Source of the DNA: Xenoacremonium recifei | Taxonomy: Eukaryota; Ascomycota; Sordariomycetes; Hypocreales; Nectriaceae | Length of the DNA stretch: 64,000 nt | Assembly (NCBI GenBank): GCA_012184525.1 | Contig: WOFQ01000008.1 | Coordinates: forward strand, 496,001-560,000 | Direction: 5' to 3' | Shown here: positions 34,785 through 46,546 of the stretch, piece after piece | Numbering within the stretch: the first letter of the stretch is position 1 | Layout of the letters: every line of letters starts with the position of its first letter | The notes under the pieces: generated by a model | What the model was told of the DNA's origin: nothing | Database searches by the model: none | Seen by the model: only the letters and a program-made list of their open reading frames with translations | Translations under genes and position numbers: made by a program

Positions 34785-35170
34785 GTTGAGACGGCTTCAG
34801 GCTGTGCTGAAGGGGCACGACGTGGGAGGCTTTAGCAGGAAATTGGCTGTGCGGAGCATCAATTGGGAATCAGATGAAAAAGAATGTACATGGGAATTGA
34901 GGTGTTCTCCAGGCCCTCACACGTATACTCTGAGCCTAGAATCGCACCAATGCATCTCCCTTGAAGTGCTCAACTGAAAGAGGTTCTGCCTCCCTACCCG
35001 CTTACACGTTGACACCGTGACATCAGCGCCAGCCAGCATCGGATCGGCGCAACCATCCCCCGCGCCAACCTGCCACATCCATCCCTCACAACCACCACCA
35101 CCACAACCCGCCAGCAGCATCTTGCTCCCTCACGACCCTCAACCCGTCCCCTCCCCAGCTCTCGCCCACC
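34785..35170. promoter_or_regulatory. Divergent promoter alg12 / yos1
   Basis: These 386 bp separate the two start codons. Both genes act in the early secretory pathway, so shared regulation is conceivable. The right half is strongly C-rich on the plus strand (CCACCACCACC tracts), as in many fungal leaders. Confidence 0.5.
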
Positions 35171-35614
35171 ATGCTATTCTTCGGGAACTTCCTCTACAGT
35201 ACGCTGCGCACCGCCCCCCATTCCCTCTGCGCGCCGCCGCTGACACCGTGTCCTAGTCGCCGTGCTGCTCATCAACGCCGTGGCCGTCCTGTCCGAAGAC
35301 CGATTCCTGGCGCGAAGTACGCAACCCCCCTGCTGCCCGTACACGAAAGAAGTCTCAGATCGCTGATGCTGTGCGCACCTTCTAGTTAATCTCTCCCCTG
35401 CGTCTTATGATCCGGCTTTTGGCGCTGGCGCCGATGCGAGTGTCAAGGCGAAGATCATCCACCTGCTCGCAAGCATACGGACTCTGATGCGCAGTATGTG
35501 TCGCCCCTCCGGCTTACGCTGCTTCCCCCGAATCGACAATGGGACTAATAGTTTTCAGTGCCTTTGATATTCGTGAATTCGGTCATCATCGTGTACGAAC
35601 TGATACTGGGATAG
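35171..35614 (+). CDS. yos1: Yos1-like ER-Golgi transport protein
   Basis: Yos1 (human IER3IP1) is a small membrane protein that works with Yip1/Yif1 in COPII transport. Four tiny exons (35171-35198, 35257-35316, 35386-35493, 35559-35614) give 83 residues, the family length. The mature sequence begins MLFFGNFLYIAVLLINAVAV, continues LSEDRFLARINLSP and ends MPLIFVNSVIIVYELILG, with a hydrophobic segment at each end. All three introns interrupt codons after the first base. The gene is missed by single-frame ORF calling because no exon exceeds 108 nt. Continuity of conserved residues at all three junctions makes the model convincing. Confidence 0.94.
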
Positions 35615-36235
35615 AGGGACTAGGCAACCAAGACAAAAGACACGGTATTCTGTTTTCGCATCGGCAAGGGAGTTTATAAGGCTTTGGGTTACAACGCTTC
35701 AAAGATCGAGGTGTTGAACTTTGTACATCTACTTGACGGGGCGCATGTACACAATATGTTTCGTTAAAAACGATCAATATGCAGAATTCGGATCAGACCT
35801 GCATTTCTTGTTTGCACCCACCCATCTCAGCAAGCATCGCCAAAACTTGCTTGATCGCTATAGTACAAAAAATCGCCCTCGCAATAGCCCAGCAGACCAG
35901 AATTTCCACCAGGGCTCGCAACAATGATTTAGCCAACAACAGCCATTATGTCCAAGCTGGGCCTTAAGCCAACATCCTACCCCCTTTCTCATCCGCGACT
36001 CCTAGGCGGTGTAAAACCACTCCGCCGTACAAGAACAGCTCCGATATACTAACCAAACGTCAAGATTGACAATGTAGAGCAGTTGAAAATGCCCCTGATG
36101 CCGTGTTTCCCAATATTGCTGCTGTAGTGAAAGGTGCAAATGTATATCCTGTCGTTCATCATACAAGTGAACCCTAAGTGACCAAGCTTTTCATATCTTT
36201 TCAAATGTGACGAAATTGTTGTGTGCATTCCGCGG
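35615..36235. other. Convergent 3' spacer
   Basis: About 620 bases between the stops of yos1 and creB. No credible gene; small plus-strand frames at 35721-35967 overlap each other and lack domains. Confidence 0.4.
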
Positions 36236-38770
36236 TTACGACGAAAGTAGGTTGGTGCTCTTTTTCCGTCCTAAACCGAAGCTGAGTCGGTCCTTAAGTT
36301 TGTCGTGCTTCTCGTTATTGGCGTGGTCGTGTATTTCGCCATTTGTCGTCGCATTCAGCGCTTGGGCGGTGACCTTGTCTTTGTGATGGAAAAGATTGAA
36401 GCTCTTCCTCGACATCGACTTACTCCCACGTTTGGATCGGTCCAAGAGACTGGACGAACCGGCAGAGCCGTTTTCTTTCTTCCTTGCTTCTTCTTCTTTC
36501 GCTGCCGACTTCTTGCTGGCCTCTAGGACCTTTTGTAATTCGTCCTGTTCATTTCTTCGGACCATGTTCATCTTCAACTGCTCGTCGCGTCGTTTCTTTT
36601 CGTCAAGTTTGGCTTGCTTCTCCCGTTCTTTCTCTGCGAGCTTTTCTGCCTTCTCGGCAGCTTCGCGCTCCTTCTTCTCTCGTTTCTTGTCCTCCTTAGA
36701 CTTCGCATCTTCTTTTGTCGTGTTCGTCCTTGCAATTCCATTCGATGGTACAGCAGCAACCGGGGCAGCAACTGGGGGTGCTTCAGGGACGGGAGGATCA
36801 TTGGCGGTCACGACTGGTGACAGAATGTTCGGCGCCGTCGCCGCGTGCGCCAGACTAGCCATTGACTCGTGGTCCATTAGCTGAACTGGCTGTGTCGCTT
36901 GTCGCCTCAGGGGGATGTTATCAGACTTGTCGCTATCCCCTTGCGCGACATTTGCAGCTGCGCTCGCGAGCTTCACCTCTTCCATTCCCTCCTTTTCCTG
37001 CTCTTCGCGGACCTTCTCAAAGGTCGTTTCCTGATAAAAGAGAACGTATGCTGTTGCCATCCCCGGTTTGTCACCAAAAAAGTTGCGCACGAAGTTTTTA
37101 TCGACGGGCTCAACCATTTCGTCATCGAACAAAACCCACCCACGGTCCTTCGTCTTAATGATGGACACGTAGTGACCATGATAAGCATTACCACCGATAT
37201 GGACCACGACAGCGTAGAGCTCATATAATCGGTCAGGATCTGAGGCTTCGTCGGTCGTGTTGAACATGCGTAGATGGTAGGGATAAACGACTCTGTGGAA
37301 CAGCTTTTGAAGACGGCTGTAATCTTCCGTGTATTTGAACCGCTTCAGGTGCAACGTCAAAACCTTGGGAAGCTTTTTGACTTTCATCCGCTTTTCTGCC
37401 TCTTGAAGGCCACCACAGTGATCACAGTGAAACTTGTTTCGCTCACAGAGCATCTCTTCAGCAGAGAATTTTCGAAGACAAGATGTCACGGAAGAGTGCT
37501 CCTCAAGGTCAATCGACAAGTCAAGGAAGGTCTCGTCTCGCTGTGACGCTGTTTCGCATGTCAAGCATTTTGTCTCCGAAGTCAAGACGCCCTCGAAGAT
37601 GTCATGGACCCATCCAGTGCCAGGAGTTCTGGACCCGGAAGTTTGATTGATCATGGCGTTTTCCAAAGCATTTTCGACGGATTGGGCGAGACCATCATGA
37701 TTTTGCAACTCTTCACGTTCTATCATTTTCCGAGCATTCGCTTCGACGTTGGCGATGACATCATTCAACACGAGGCCGTAGAATTCGTGGGCATCCTGGT
37801 GCATGGAGTTTCGAAACATTTCGTTATCGCGCTTGAAGATTTCCAGAAATCGCTGGGGACTCAGAACACCAGTGCGAGTGCTGCTCTGCATGAGTGCAAG
37901 GAAAATGTCCTTTAGACCGGTAAAGGTGCACTCATCCATCCCATATGCTGCCGAGTTCTCCTTTGCCAGCTCTAGAATGGGACCCTTGAGCATAGCCTGC
38001 TTCTTCTTATACTCTGGGGTGTCAGGCTTGTCCTCGGGTCGTACACCAACTTGTCCGGGCAGTTGCTGGTTGATCGCCTGGCGTTGCTTGATGACTTGTG
38101 ACGTTGTCAGACCCTTCTGCTTTCCTGGCGGTACGGCAGGAGGGGTAGGTTGTGCTGGGGGTCTGATTGTTACGGGGACCCTTGGACGGACTCCGTTGGG
38201 AGTGTCCAAAGGCGACCCTCGGGGATAGTTGATGACATGATCTCGAAAGGTGTCAGAGAAGAAGAGAGCCTGTACAATTGAGTTACAATAGCTGTCAAAT
38301 CGTTAGTTCGCGTGGGAATCTCGGTGTCAAGAACGGGGTGCGTCACCATGTATTTCCAAACTGTGTCGTCGTTAGCACTATACTCAACATATCTCATTGA
38401 CACAAGAAGTTCGAACACCGAACCGGAGTTGCATGTAGAGGAAACGGTTATGGAAGTAACATACATTTTCAAGGCCAAAGAATCTGTCCGTGCCGTCGTC
38501 CCTCAAAGGACCAGCGTTTTGGAGCATCTTCTCCAGAGGCGTGAGATCTGGCGGCGGCTCCTTCTTGACGACGACATCCTTGTTGGTAGGGACGGCCGAG
38601 GCCTACGAGAGGCATTTTGTCAGCATCGGAGACCATTTCTTGGCGCAAAAGGGACCGAAGTTGCATGTAATATGGTCGCCAATCTCGCGCATTTGCATCG
38701 TTTCTGGCGGAAGAGGGGTATGGCGACGTACCGAGCTGCCACTCTTGATCTTGGTGAAGAAGCCGGCCAT
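36236..38770 (-). CDS. creB: Deubiquitinase CreB (USP12/46 family)
   Basis: CreB is a ubiquitin-specific protease that acts with the WD-repeat protein CreC in carbon catabolite repression. Exons 38770-38732, 38602-38465, 38360-38347 and 38291-36236 give 748 residues. The Cys box (FFGLENFGNTCYCNSIVQAL) is assembled from three exons; the 14-nt third exon ends two bases into the catalytic Cys codon. The His box is HIGGNAYHGHYVSIIKTKDR with VLFDDEMVEPV after it. Two CxxC pairs (CLTC, CDHC) form the zinc finger typical of USP12/46. The last 250 residues hold a charged coiled coil (about 580-665) and a basic Ser-rich tail, as in Aspergillus CreB. The upstream region is unusually long and gene-free. 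Nothing suggests loss of function. Confidence 0.95.
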
Positions 38771-41700
38771 GATGGCTTGCGTCGGGACGTCGAGGGTTCT
38801 AGGACGGGACAAGCCTGTAGGCTATGGAGCCGAGCTCAGAACGGAGGTCGGTCGGCCGACCGCAGCAGCTGCGTGGCACCAGCTCAGATATCCGGCGCAA
38901 TACGGATGTAGTCCTAAGCGCAACGATGGCAACGCTCGAAGTCGAAGAAAGCGCAATGAGGGGGGAGAGGGCTTGAGGGGAGGTTCGAGTCGTCGTCGAC
39001 GGGGAGGATGGTTCGTCGCTTGCGGAGGAGTTAACGAGGCGCGAGGGTGTGGCGTGGACGCGATAGCGGCGAACGGAGCTGCGCCCAGGATGGATGAACG
39101 AGGCGAGTAATTGCGGGCGAGTCGTCGAGAGGATGAGAGAGCAGGGAGAGCCGGATCGCTGAACAGCGACAAAGGAACGCGGCAACAGCAAGTGAATGTT
39201 GCGAACCGAAATGGGTTGTGAAAGATGAAAAGGTAAGAAGGTCGAGGTACCTTTCTCGCTGTAACTGGTGAATGAGTGCCTTACCTCATGCTGGTTGGTG
39301 GCGGCAGAAGAAGGATGGATGGTCTGTTCTGGCCAGGCTTCCAGGCGGGCTGGGGGGGATCAAGTCAACCGCGAGGCTTTCCCACTTTAGAGGCTACCGA
39401 CCTGGAGACTAGGCCTGTCGGTGGTCCAGTGCTGCAGACGGCTGCAAATGGGCGACGCTGACCCCAGTTTCGCCTGCCCCGGCGGATTGAGCCCGCGGTG
39501 CGCGTGGGTGAGAGCCTAGAGGCTGGCGCGAGGTTCCAGCAGCATCCAGTGGGACATGCAGTGGGACGCAGTTGGTGGGGGAGCCCCGACCCGACAGGAT
39601 TGTGGTTCCATCGCCGCCTCTAGGGGCCCTAGGGCGCGCCTGGCCCCGGTTTGGCAGCGCCGGGCTAGCGTCGATAGGGAGGGACCACGAGGGACGGACA
39701 GGGATGGGATCCAGGATCCTTGTATTGTCGAGAAGCAGCAGAGGGGGAAGAAGGCCATCGTTCAGCGGCCACCTACAAGTAGGATTGAGAGTACATGGGG
39801 CCAACGGACGGCAGCGGAGGGGTCCAGGCGAACGAACTGCCTGCCCGAAGCACTGGCTGTCTGGGGTGGGCCGTTGTTCCATTGTACAGTAATCCATCCG
39901 TTGAGCTCGAACAGATGGTGGGATGGAGCGGGAAATGCCTTCCAGCTTCCTCCTCCCTGTTGTTGGCTGTACAAGTAGGACTAACATGCCCTAGCCAGGC
40001 CCCGAGTCGGGTGCCGTCCAAGGTACCTAAGGAACCTACACCTCCTAAGGCATGCCCAGGCGGCAAGCGAACCGTGCCAGCGAAAATATCCGACCACAAG
40101 TTCTGTTGGGATGGATGGTCACGAGATTTCTGCATCACGGGACGATGGCCAGAGGCACCTTGATGCAGTTCCTGCATGGATCGAGCGATGCAAAGAAGAC
40201 GGACTGCAGTGATATGCGGATCTAGACTTCCACCCATCGTTCGTTCGTTCGTTCGTTCGTTTCCACGCCCTGACCTGAGGACCTGAGGCCCTACATCCCC
40301 CTCCCCGCCATCCACCGCATCCAATACTACCGCAAAGCGGCCACCGAACTACGTTGGTAGCGCCAGGATAATCCACGGCCTCCGCCACATTCGAAGACTC
40401 TCAACACTCGGAGCAGGGCGCAATGCTCCATACCCTCTGCCATATCTCTCGACACAGCTGCGGAAAAACGCTATCAGATAGGCTTGCCCGGATCTCGAAC
40501 TTCAAACAACTGGGTACTCCCACTCACTGATCGGTCGCTATATCTAACTCCGGGCCGAGCTCGTCGCCGCGCGCTCGCGCTCACCAGCCATTGTCGTTCT
40601 CCCAAATCATCATTAAGGTCCCTGCCGTGCGACGGTGACATTGTCGCCAACGGCGCCGGAGCGCATTGGCTACCAAATCCTGGGGGGAGCCAGGGAGTAT
40701 GGTGCCGAAGTCAATTCAGCTTCGACACTGTCCCCGTATCTGATTCAACTCGTCCGCCGTGGCGCGGGGGAAGCTGGAGGCGGCGGCGGACTTTAGCCGG
40801 GAGGATCGCAAGCGCCTGGATAGAACGGCGGAGAACGAACGGCATATGCCCAGGAGGAGCGCGCCCAAGTCCGCCGCCATCCCTGGTTGTTGCGCTGCCA
40901 GACCGTCTTGCTAGGTGCTAACTGCAGTTCGTAAAGGCGACTTGCTGGCCAATGCGCCTGTGGGAGCGACTCGAAGTATCATCCTGGTTTTACCATCAGC
41001 CAACGTCGAGACCCGAGCGTGCAGATCGCTTCGATGCGGGGGAGGTCTTTTCGAGTGTGTCGATCACGCAGCCACCACGGACAGCACCGGTCCTCCAATT
41101 TGACTGACGGACGACCTCAACCGTTGGCTGTCTCGCTTGTTGTTGGTGCAGCAAGCAGCACTTACGTATACGAGAAGCACTGTACTGTTGGTGGGAAAAG
41201 TGCCCCTCCACCTCCAGACCAGACCAAACCAGCTGGGCTGGCTGATCTATCTCGACCTTGCTCGTCTGTTGGGCATCTCGCCACCATCAGCTGCAGGTAG
41301 CATGCTCCCGCCGCCAACAAAGGCAGGTACACGCAGCAAGTTACGTGTGAACCTGGAGGCTTGCAGCAGGGGGTGGGGATGACGGGCCTGTCAATGTCCA
41401 AGGCGAGCAACTCCAGGGTCCTGCTGAAAGTCACGAGGGGGTTTCTGGAGCTCTGGAGTTGCTCGCCTGCCCCATGAACCCCTTATGAACTCTGTGTGTG
41501 TCTCAAGCCACCCTTCCCCAGACTGACTTCTTTGAAACCGAACTGCGCAAACCTTAAGATTTGGCAGCACCCGCTCCAAGTATTCCCATTCTGTCCCCGT
41601 CCCGTAGGTTCATTGCCCTGCTCGCAAAAAGAAAAGCTGATGCGACCCGTGTGGGGTTGCCATGCGACGTGATCCCCAGCGCCTGCCCGTCACCAATCAC

Positions 41701-42945
41701 CCGGCTCCAACCACGACGATGGTATCCTATCACAGAACTTCACGCCCATCCAGCTCCTTCGCAGTCGGTCCGTTACGGCGCCTTCGCTCATCATGCGGCG
41801 GCATCAGCAAGGCACTGACTGCGTCACGTGTATTTTACTAGGTACAGCAGCAAATCAAGGGCGTCGCGCAGTTCTTGGCTCCTTGCCGTTTTCCGCTCGG
41901 TAAGCAACGCCCGAGCCGTCTGGGCCGCCGCCTGCGTGGCGTTGCGTTTTCCCGCTGCTTCGTTGACCTGCATGGCTGCGGCGCCTGGAACTGCCTGGAC
42001 TGACTGCCTCCAGGGCATGCTGGAGAGAAGACATGTTCTGGAACAACGTCATGTGCGCTAGCGTGGTTCGCAACTTAACTCAACTCGACAGCGACGCACG
42101 ACTGGCTTCCCCGCCTTGTCGATGGATGGATGCCCCATGACGAAACGCTCTCTTCAACAGGCCCCGCCTCGTGTGGCCTTTGCGCTCACCAACAACTGGA
42201 AACGTCGGGTCGGCTAGGGACAAGAGAGGGGCTCGATGTTCCATTGCTTACCGCCTCTCGAGAGCTTCCAAGCTATCATCTTCACCGACGGATGGGAGGA
42301 CCCTTGGCCTGCAGACGAATCGTCCCCATCATGCACATGGCGAGCAACGGCGGCAGCACTGAACGGGCCTCTAGTCGATTCGACATCCCTGTCGCTGCTC
42401 GATGAAGAAAGTGGTCCGGCAGCCAGCGTATGAATCGGCGACGTATCACGCGCGGCAAGGACCCGGAAGACCTATCTGCAGCTCAAATGGTCCTTTTTGG
42501 CGGCTGCCCCGAATGCGACGCATGGCGAGCGTTACTGTGGAATCATCTGCCCTTGCTGAGGTGACAGGCAGGTTGAGCCTTACAAGTATGTCGCTGTCTT
42601 CGGCCCCGAATGCCGAAATGCATGGTCGTGTGAAAGCTGCCTCTGACCTTACTTACATACAGTCCCAATATCCTGTCAGTTGCGGTGCTATTTTCAGCGA
42701 GACCAAAACTCTCAAAGAACATCAGTGACATAATGTTAATATTACACATAAAAAGACACCTAGGTATTCAGCTAAGGAGTGCATTGACTTTGTCAGAGAA
42801 GTTGCACAGTAAAAGAGGGCCTTCGTCTATAGAGCCATCCATCCTCGGAGAGACATCCGTTGTTGCTTGTATTACCAACCCGTAAGCTCTCAAAGCATCA
42901 TTCCGAGTTACCGAATTAACCCGAATCCCTTCCAAGTTCTCGGGG
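38771..42945. other. 4.2 kb gene-free region upstream of creB
   Basis: No gene could be supported on either strand. Frames of 60-200 codons exist but overlap one another and show no domain or splice continuity. A (CGTT)n microsatellite, about six units, lies near 40238-40261. Around 40620-40900 two adjacent frames read somewhat protein-like (for example KLEAAADFSREDRKRLDR) but are interrupted by stops and frame changes; a decayed gene is possible. The left end carries the creB promoter, and the right end the mir1 3' UTR. Confidence 0.4.
40238..40261. repeat. CGTT microsatellite
   Basis: About six tandem CGTT units in the gene-free region upstream of creB. No function is implied. Confidence 0.8.
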
Positions 42946-44180
42946 TTAATTCTTCTTCTCCGGCGGCGGAGCACCGCCTGTCGTGGGGAGACCCATAAAG
43001 ATCTTGAAGTAGTCCTTGAAGCATGCCGTTAGCATCAACACAAACAATACATGAACGAGGAGGAAGCTTACATAGATCATCCACTGGAGACCCGTGAGAG
43101 TGCCAATCATGACGATTCGCACTGGCAAGCCATTCCAGAGACCGACGAAGCCGATTTCTCCGTAGATTCTGCTGAGTGCGCTTCCGAAAGCCTCCCCGGG
43201 TGCGCGGTTCGCATTGAGCTTGCTGACCATGACATCCGCAGGATGCGAAATCAGACCGCAGAGAATACCGGCAAGGTAACCACCTGTGAACGAGACACCA
43301 GTCTGGGCTGCCTTGCTGTAGTCATCCTTCGTCCCAGGAAGTCGGTCGTAGATCATCTCAACGATAGTTTCGAACGAAGCAAACTTCATCATGGTGTATG
43401 GGATTTGGCGGCCCCAAAGAGGATACAAACCTTTGTAAAGACCGGCCCATCCTTCCTTTGCTCTGACAGAGTTGATACCGTTGAGAGTGCCTGTGTATGG
43501 GTTGGGAATAGCTCCCTGCATTCGAACCTTGACAGCTTCGAATGGACACAACGCCAGATCAGCGAGAAACTCGGCAGATGCAGAAGCGGCGAGGTATAAG
43601 CCAGTCTTATACTTGTAGGCGGCTTCAGGACCCGCCATGTCGGAATAAGTCTTCTTGAAGTACTCATACCAGCCGTACTTGAAAGCACCCTGGGCGCAAT
43701 AACCGAAGAAGGTCGGGCTCCAACCTGTGAAGATTCCCCTGATGCCCTCGCCGCGGTAGATCTTGCCCCATGCTTGGAAGTTGCTCGTATACAGCTTAGA
43801 ATCGACCTGACGGCGTGTCTTGACCAGATCAAGCGGAGTCACGGCAGTGTGTGTAAGTCCCTAGTAGAGCATATCAGCAATCTTCGTCTTTGAACTATGA
43901 GGGCAAGACGGACACAAGCCATCAGACCGCCAAAGGTACAAGCAGCATAGTATTGTCCAGAGTACATCTCGATTTTCCCCGTCTTGGCCTGCGCAGCGGC
44001 GCTCGCCTTCTCGAACTCCTTGGTCGCTTCGGCACTCAGCTTTTGGGCCTTGTCCTTGGCATCATCGACGATGGAGTACGCGCTGTATAGCTCCGGCCGG
44101 GCCTGCAGAGGTGTTCGGGTAGATAAAGGACTGTATATCGAGGCCTGGAGGCTATCACCTCTGGGAAAGAGTGGCGACAT
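42946..44180 (-). CDS. mir1: Mitochondrial phosphate carrier (Mir1 type)
   Basis: This inner-membrane carrier imports inorganic phosphate with a proton for ATP synthesis. Exons 44180-43914, 43860-43072 and 43014-42946 give 374 residues. After about 75 N-terminal residues three mitochondrial-carrier repeats follow, with PxD/ExxKxR motifs at TPLDLVKTRRQ, CPFEAVKVRMQ and a diverged third copy HPADVMVSKLN, and the phosphate-carrier features YCAQGAFKYGWYEYFK and RQIPYTMMKFASFE. The C-terminus after splicing is MIYDYFKIFMGLPTTGG, the classic family end. Intron 1 starts GTCCGT, an uncommon donor, but only this site keeps the repeat 1 reading (FGGLMACGLTHTAVTP) intact. Confidence 0.94.
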
Positions 44181-45028
44181 GTTGGATGGTGCGACTTCTA
44201 AGTGAGAGCAGAAGCGGGAGTCAGCAATCAAGCTTCAATCTGACGGCCAGTGCTTTGTTGAAGGTATATGGAAAGGCGACGAGGAAAATCACTCAGGATT
44301 GTCTCTCGAATATCTTGGGTTTCATCACATGGAGAGAACTGAGAAACCGCGGAGAACGAGACTCACGGAGCTAAGGTAGGAAGCAGACAACACCACAGAA
44401 CACAAGGCAGATGCAATCGAGACGGTAGGATCAATTCCCTAAGGCACGCAGTTGGAGGAGTGAAGTCAGAAAGCCAGGAATGAAGATGGAGATCTGATTT
44501 CCGGAGATAGCGGACGATGGAGGGTGGTAGAGCTGAGACGCTGACCCCCAGCTTGCAAGGGAATGGGCTCCTCGTTGGCTGCTCCCTCAAGGTGAGTGAC
44601 ATCACCGGCATGATACCACATGCATGCCATCCGTATCCGTGCCGTCCACTGTCTTCCTAGCCCCTACTGATAGCTTCCCAGCTTGGATAAGGCAGGCTGA
44701 AAGCAGACTGGGCTGTCGGGGAAGGCTGACCGAGACAGCCTCGATTTATTGTCCATTCTGCGGTGCATGAGGAGGAGTCAGAGGATGTCCCCCAGGCTAA
44801 GGCCATCAGCTCCCCGAGACCACCTGCTAAGAACGGGCACTTTCGGCTCTGGCGTTTGACCATTGCCCCACTGGCAGCTGGAGCAAACAAATCCCTGACT
44901 CTACTCCATCATCCCACCAAACATCCGGCCGTCATCCAACGTCGAAGGAGCATTAGGGCATCTCGACCATTCCAGCCTGCGATTGAGCTCCTACAACATC
45001 GGAGCCCAAAGAGGATTCCTATTCCAAC
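44181..45028. promoter_or_regulatory. Divergent promoter mir1 / CBS gene
   Basis: About 850 bases between two start codons pointing outward. No gene seen. Two promoters and leaders are expected here. Confidence 0.4.
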
Positions 45029-45597
45029 ATGGCGACGACTGCAACCACTACCCTCCCTGGGCCAGCATCTCAGCCGCTGGTCACCAAGTGGTCCTCAAGA
45101 TATCGCGGGGTATGTAAAATGAAGAACCACCATACGACTACAAGTTCCCCCACCACTGAACATGCTTCCAGGCCACTGTCGAAGATCTCGACCCTCCCGC
45201 TGCGCTGTCCCTCAATCCGTCCGACTCCATCTCCCTCGCCCTGCTCTCCGCCTTCGAGCGCGACTACACACACTTGACGATCGTCTCGGCCGACACCCGC
45301 GCCCTCCTCGGCTACATCTCCATCCCACACCTGCAATCGCTCCTCGACAGCGGCAAGGTCAAGCCCGACGACGAGCTGTCCACCGCCATGACCCGATTCC
45401 AGCGCAAGGGCCGCACGTACCGCGTCATCACCATGGAGACGCCGCTGGAGGTGCTCGAGGAGTTCTTCCGCGGGGGACGTGAGGCGGGCAGCTGGGAGCA
45501 GGATTTCGCGGTGATTACGGATGACAAGAGGCGGTTTGTGCTGGGCGTCGCGACGGTTAAGGATCTGGAGGAGTTTGTCAAGAGACGGCCCGAGTAG
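45029..45597 (+). CDS. CBS-domain-pair protein
   Basis: Exons 45029-45109 and 45172-45597 give 168 residues. After a short Thr/Ala-rich start, KWSSRYRG/ATVEDLDPP spans the junction. The remainder forms two CBS motifs: one around residues 40-85 (SISLALLSAFERDYTHLTIV, ALLGYISIPHLQSLL) and one around 100-165 (VLEEFFRG, QDFAVITDDKRRFVLGVATV, KDLEEFVKR). Such pairs bind adenosyl ligands and usually regulate a partner enzyme; with no attached catalytic domain this is probably a stand-alone regulator. The partner and ligand are unknown. Codon use is strongly GC-ended, like its neighbour on the right. Confidence 0.85.
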
Positions 45598-45873
45598 GAG
45601 CACGGGGGTGACACGAGATATACCCTACGGAGAGGCAAATTGACATGCGGCGTTGGGCGGGGAAAACAATCCATCAGCGATCTATGGAAATGATATTGGC
45701 TACCTTGGATTTATTACGAGTCAACGATACGTTCAACACGGTGCAAGACATCAATGCGATTTTCTATCAAGGTCTTGTCTGTGTAGGTGGTCGATTAAAG
45801 TACCCCAGGTGTTCCCCTCATTCTATGTATTATTCCACGGTCCCATGCTGTGCCACCTCGAGCACGCCTCTAT

Positions 45874-46546
45874 CTACTCAAGAAAATCGTAGACGAATCG
45901 CGACTCGACCCTCTTGTCACCCTTCTTGACCAGCACATGTCTGGTGTACCTCCGCTCACCGTCGATCTCCTGGAAGCCCCAGACCTGGGTGGCAGTCCAG
46001 CCATTATCGATGCTCTCGACGTAGCTCATGATGAAGGCCTTGCCCTCGCCCTCGACGAGCCAGCCCTTCTTCAGGAACTCGTCGTCGACCTCGTCGAGGC
46101 TAACCCAGGTGGTGCGGCCGCGCACCTTGCCGAAGAGCCAGTCGGCGTGGTCGCGGTAGGTGTTGTCGAGGCAGCGGTTCTCATGGGTCGAGGAGAGGTT
46201 CGACGCCGACTGGACGATGTCGATGTGGGTGACGACGTCGGTAGAGGTCGAGGGCGGCTTGGGAGGTGCCGTGTACTGGTTGACCTCGAGGGAGATGGTG
46301 GCAAACGACACGGGCTTGCGGACGACCCAGCTGATGCCCTGGAGAGTGAGTGCGGGCTCGGTGCTGTCGGAGAGGGTTTTGTTCTAGGGCCAGTGTTAGC
46401 TCTCATGGGGTGATGTTTGGGGCGGTGATGAGAGAGATGGAGGGGTAATTAAGAATAAAGGCGGTAGGGAAGGCAGTTGAATGGCAACTTACCATGACCC
46501 ATTTCCCGTTAAGGTCCTGGATGGTCTTGCTCGCCGGTGCAGCCAT
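45874..46546 (-). CDS. Uncharacterised conserved fungal protein, lipocalin-like pattern
   Basis: Exons 46546-46493 and 46383-45874 give 187 residues. The opening (TIQDLNGKWVM/NKTLSDS) with a G-x-W early in a beta-rich chain recalls the start of calycin folds (lipocalins, fatty-acid-binding proteins). Later alternating hydrophobic strands with conserved-looking TENRCLDNTYRD-like and WTATQVWGFQEIDGERR stretches fit a beta-barrel. There is no signal peptide or membrane segment, so it is probably cytosolic. I recall similar hypothetical proteins across fungi but no function. The calycin assignment is inference. It converges on the CBS gene with 276 bp between the stops. Confidence 0.75.

Noticed and set aside
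36396..36884. Plus-strand Ser/Phe-rich frame
   Set aside because: Exact antisense of the charged coiled-coil part of creB; Lys/Glu codons read backwards give Phe/Ser/Leu.
40484..40921. 145-codon plus-strand frame upstream of creB
   Set aside because: No recognisable domain and other frames of the same DNA look equally protein-like; kept only as a possible decayed-gene lead.
43051..43599. 182-codon plus-strand frame
   Set aside because: Antisense to the well-supported phosphate carrier gene.
45070..45603. 177-codon minus-strand frame
   Set aside because: Antisense to the CBS gene in GC-rich codon-biased DNA.
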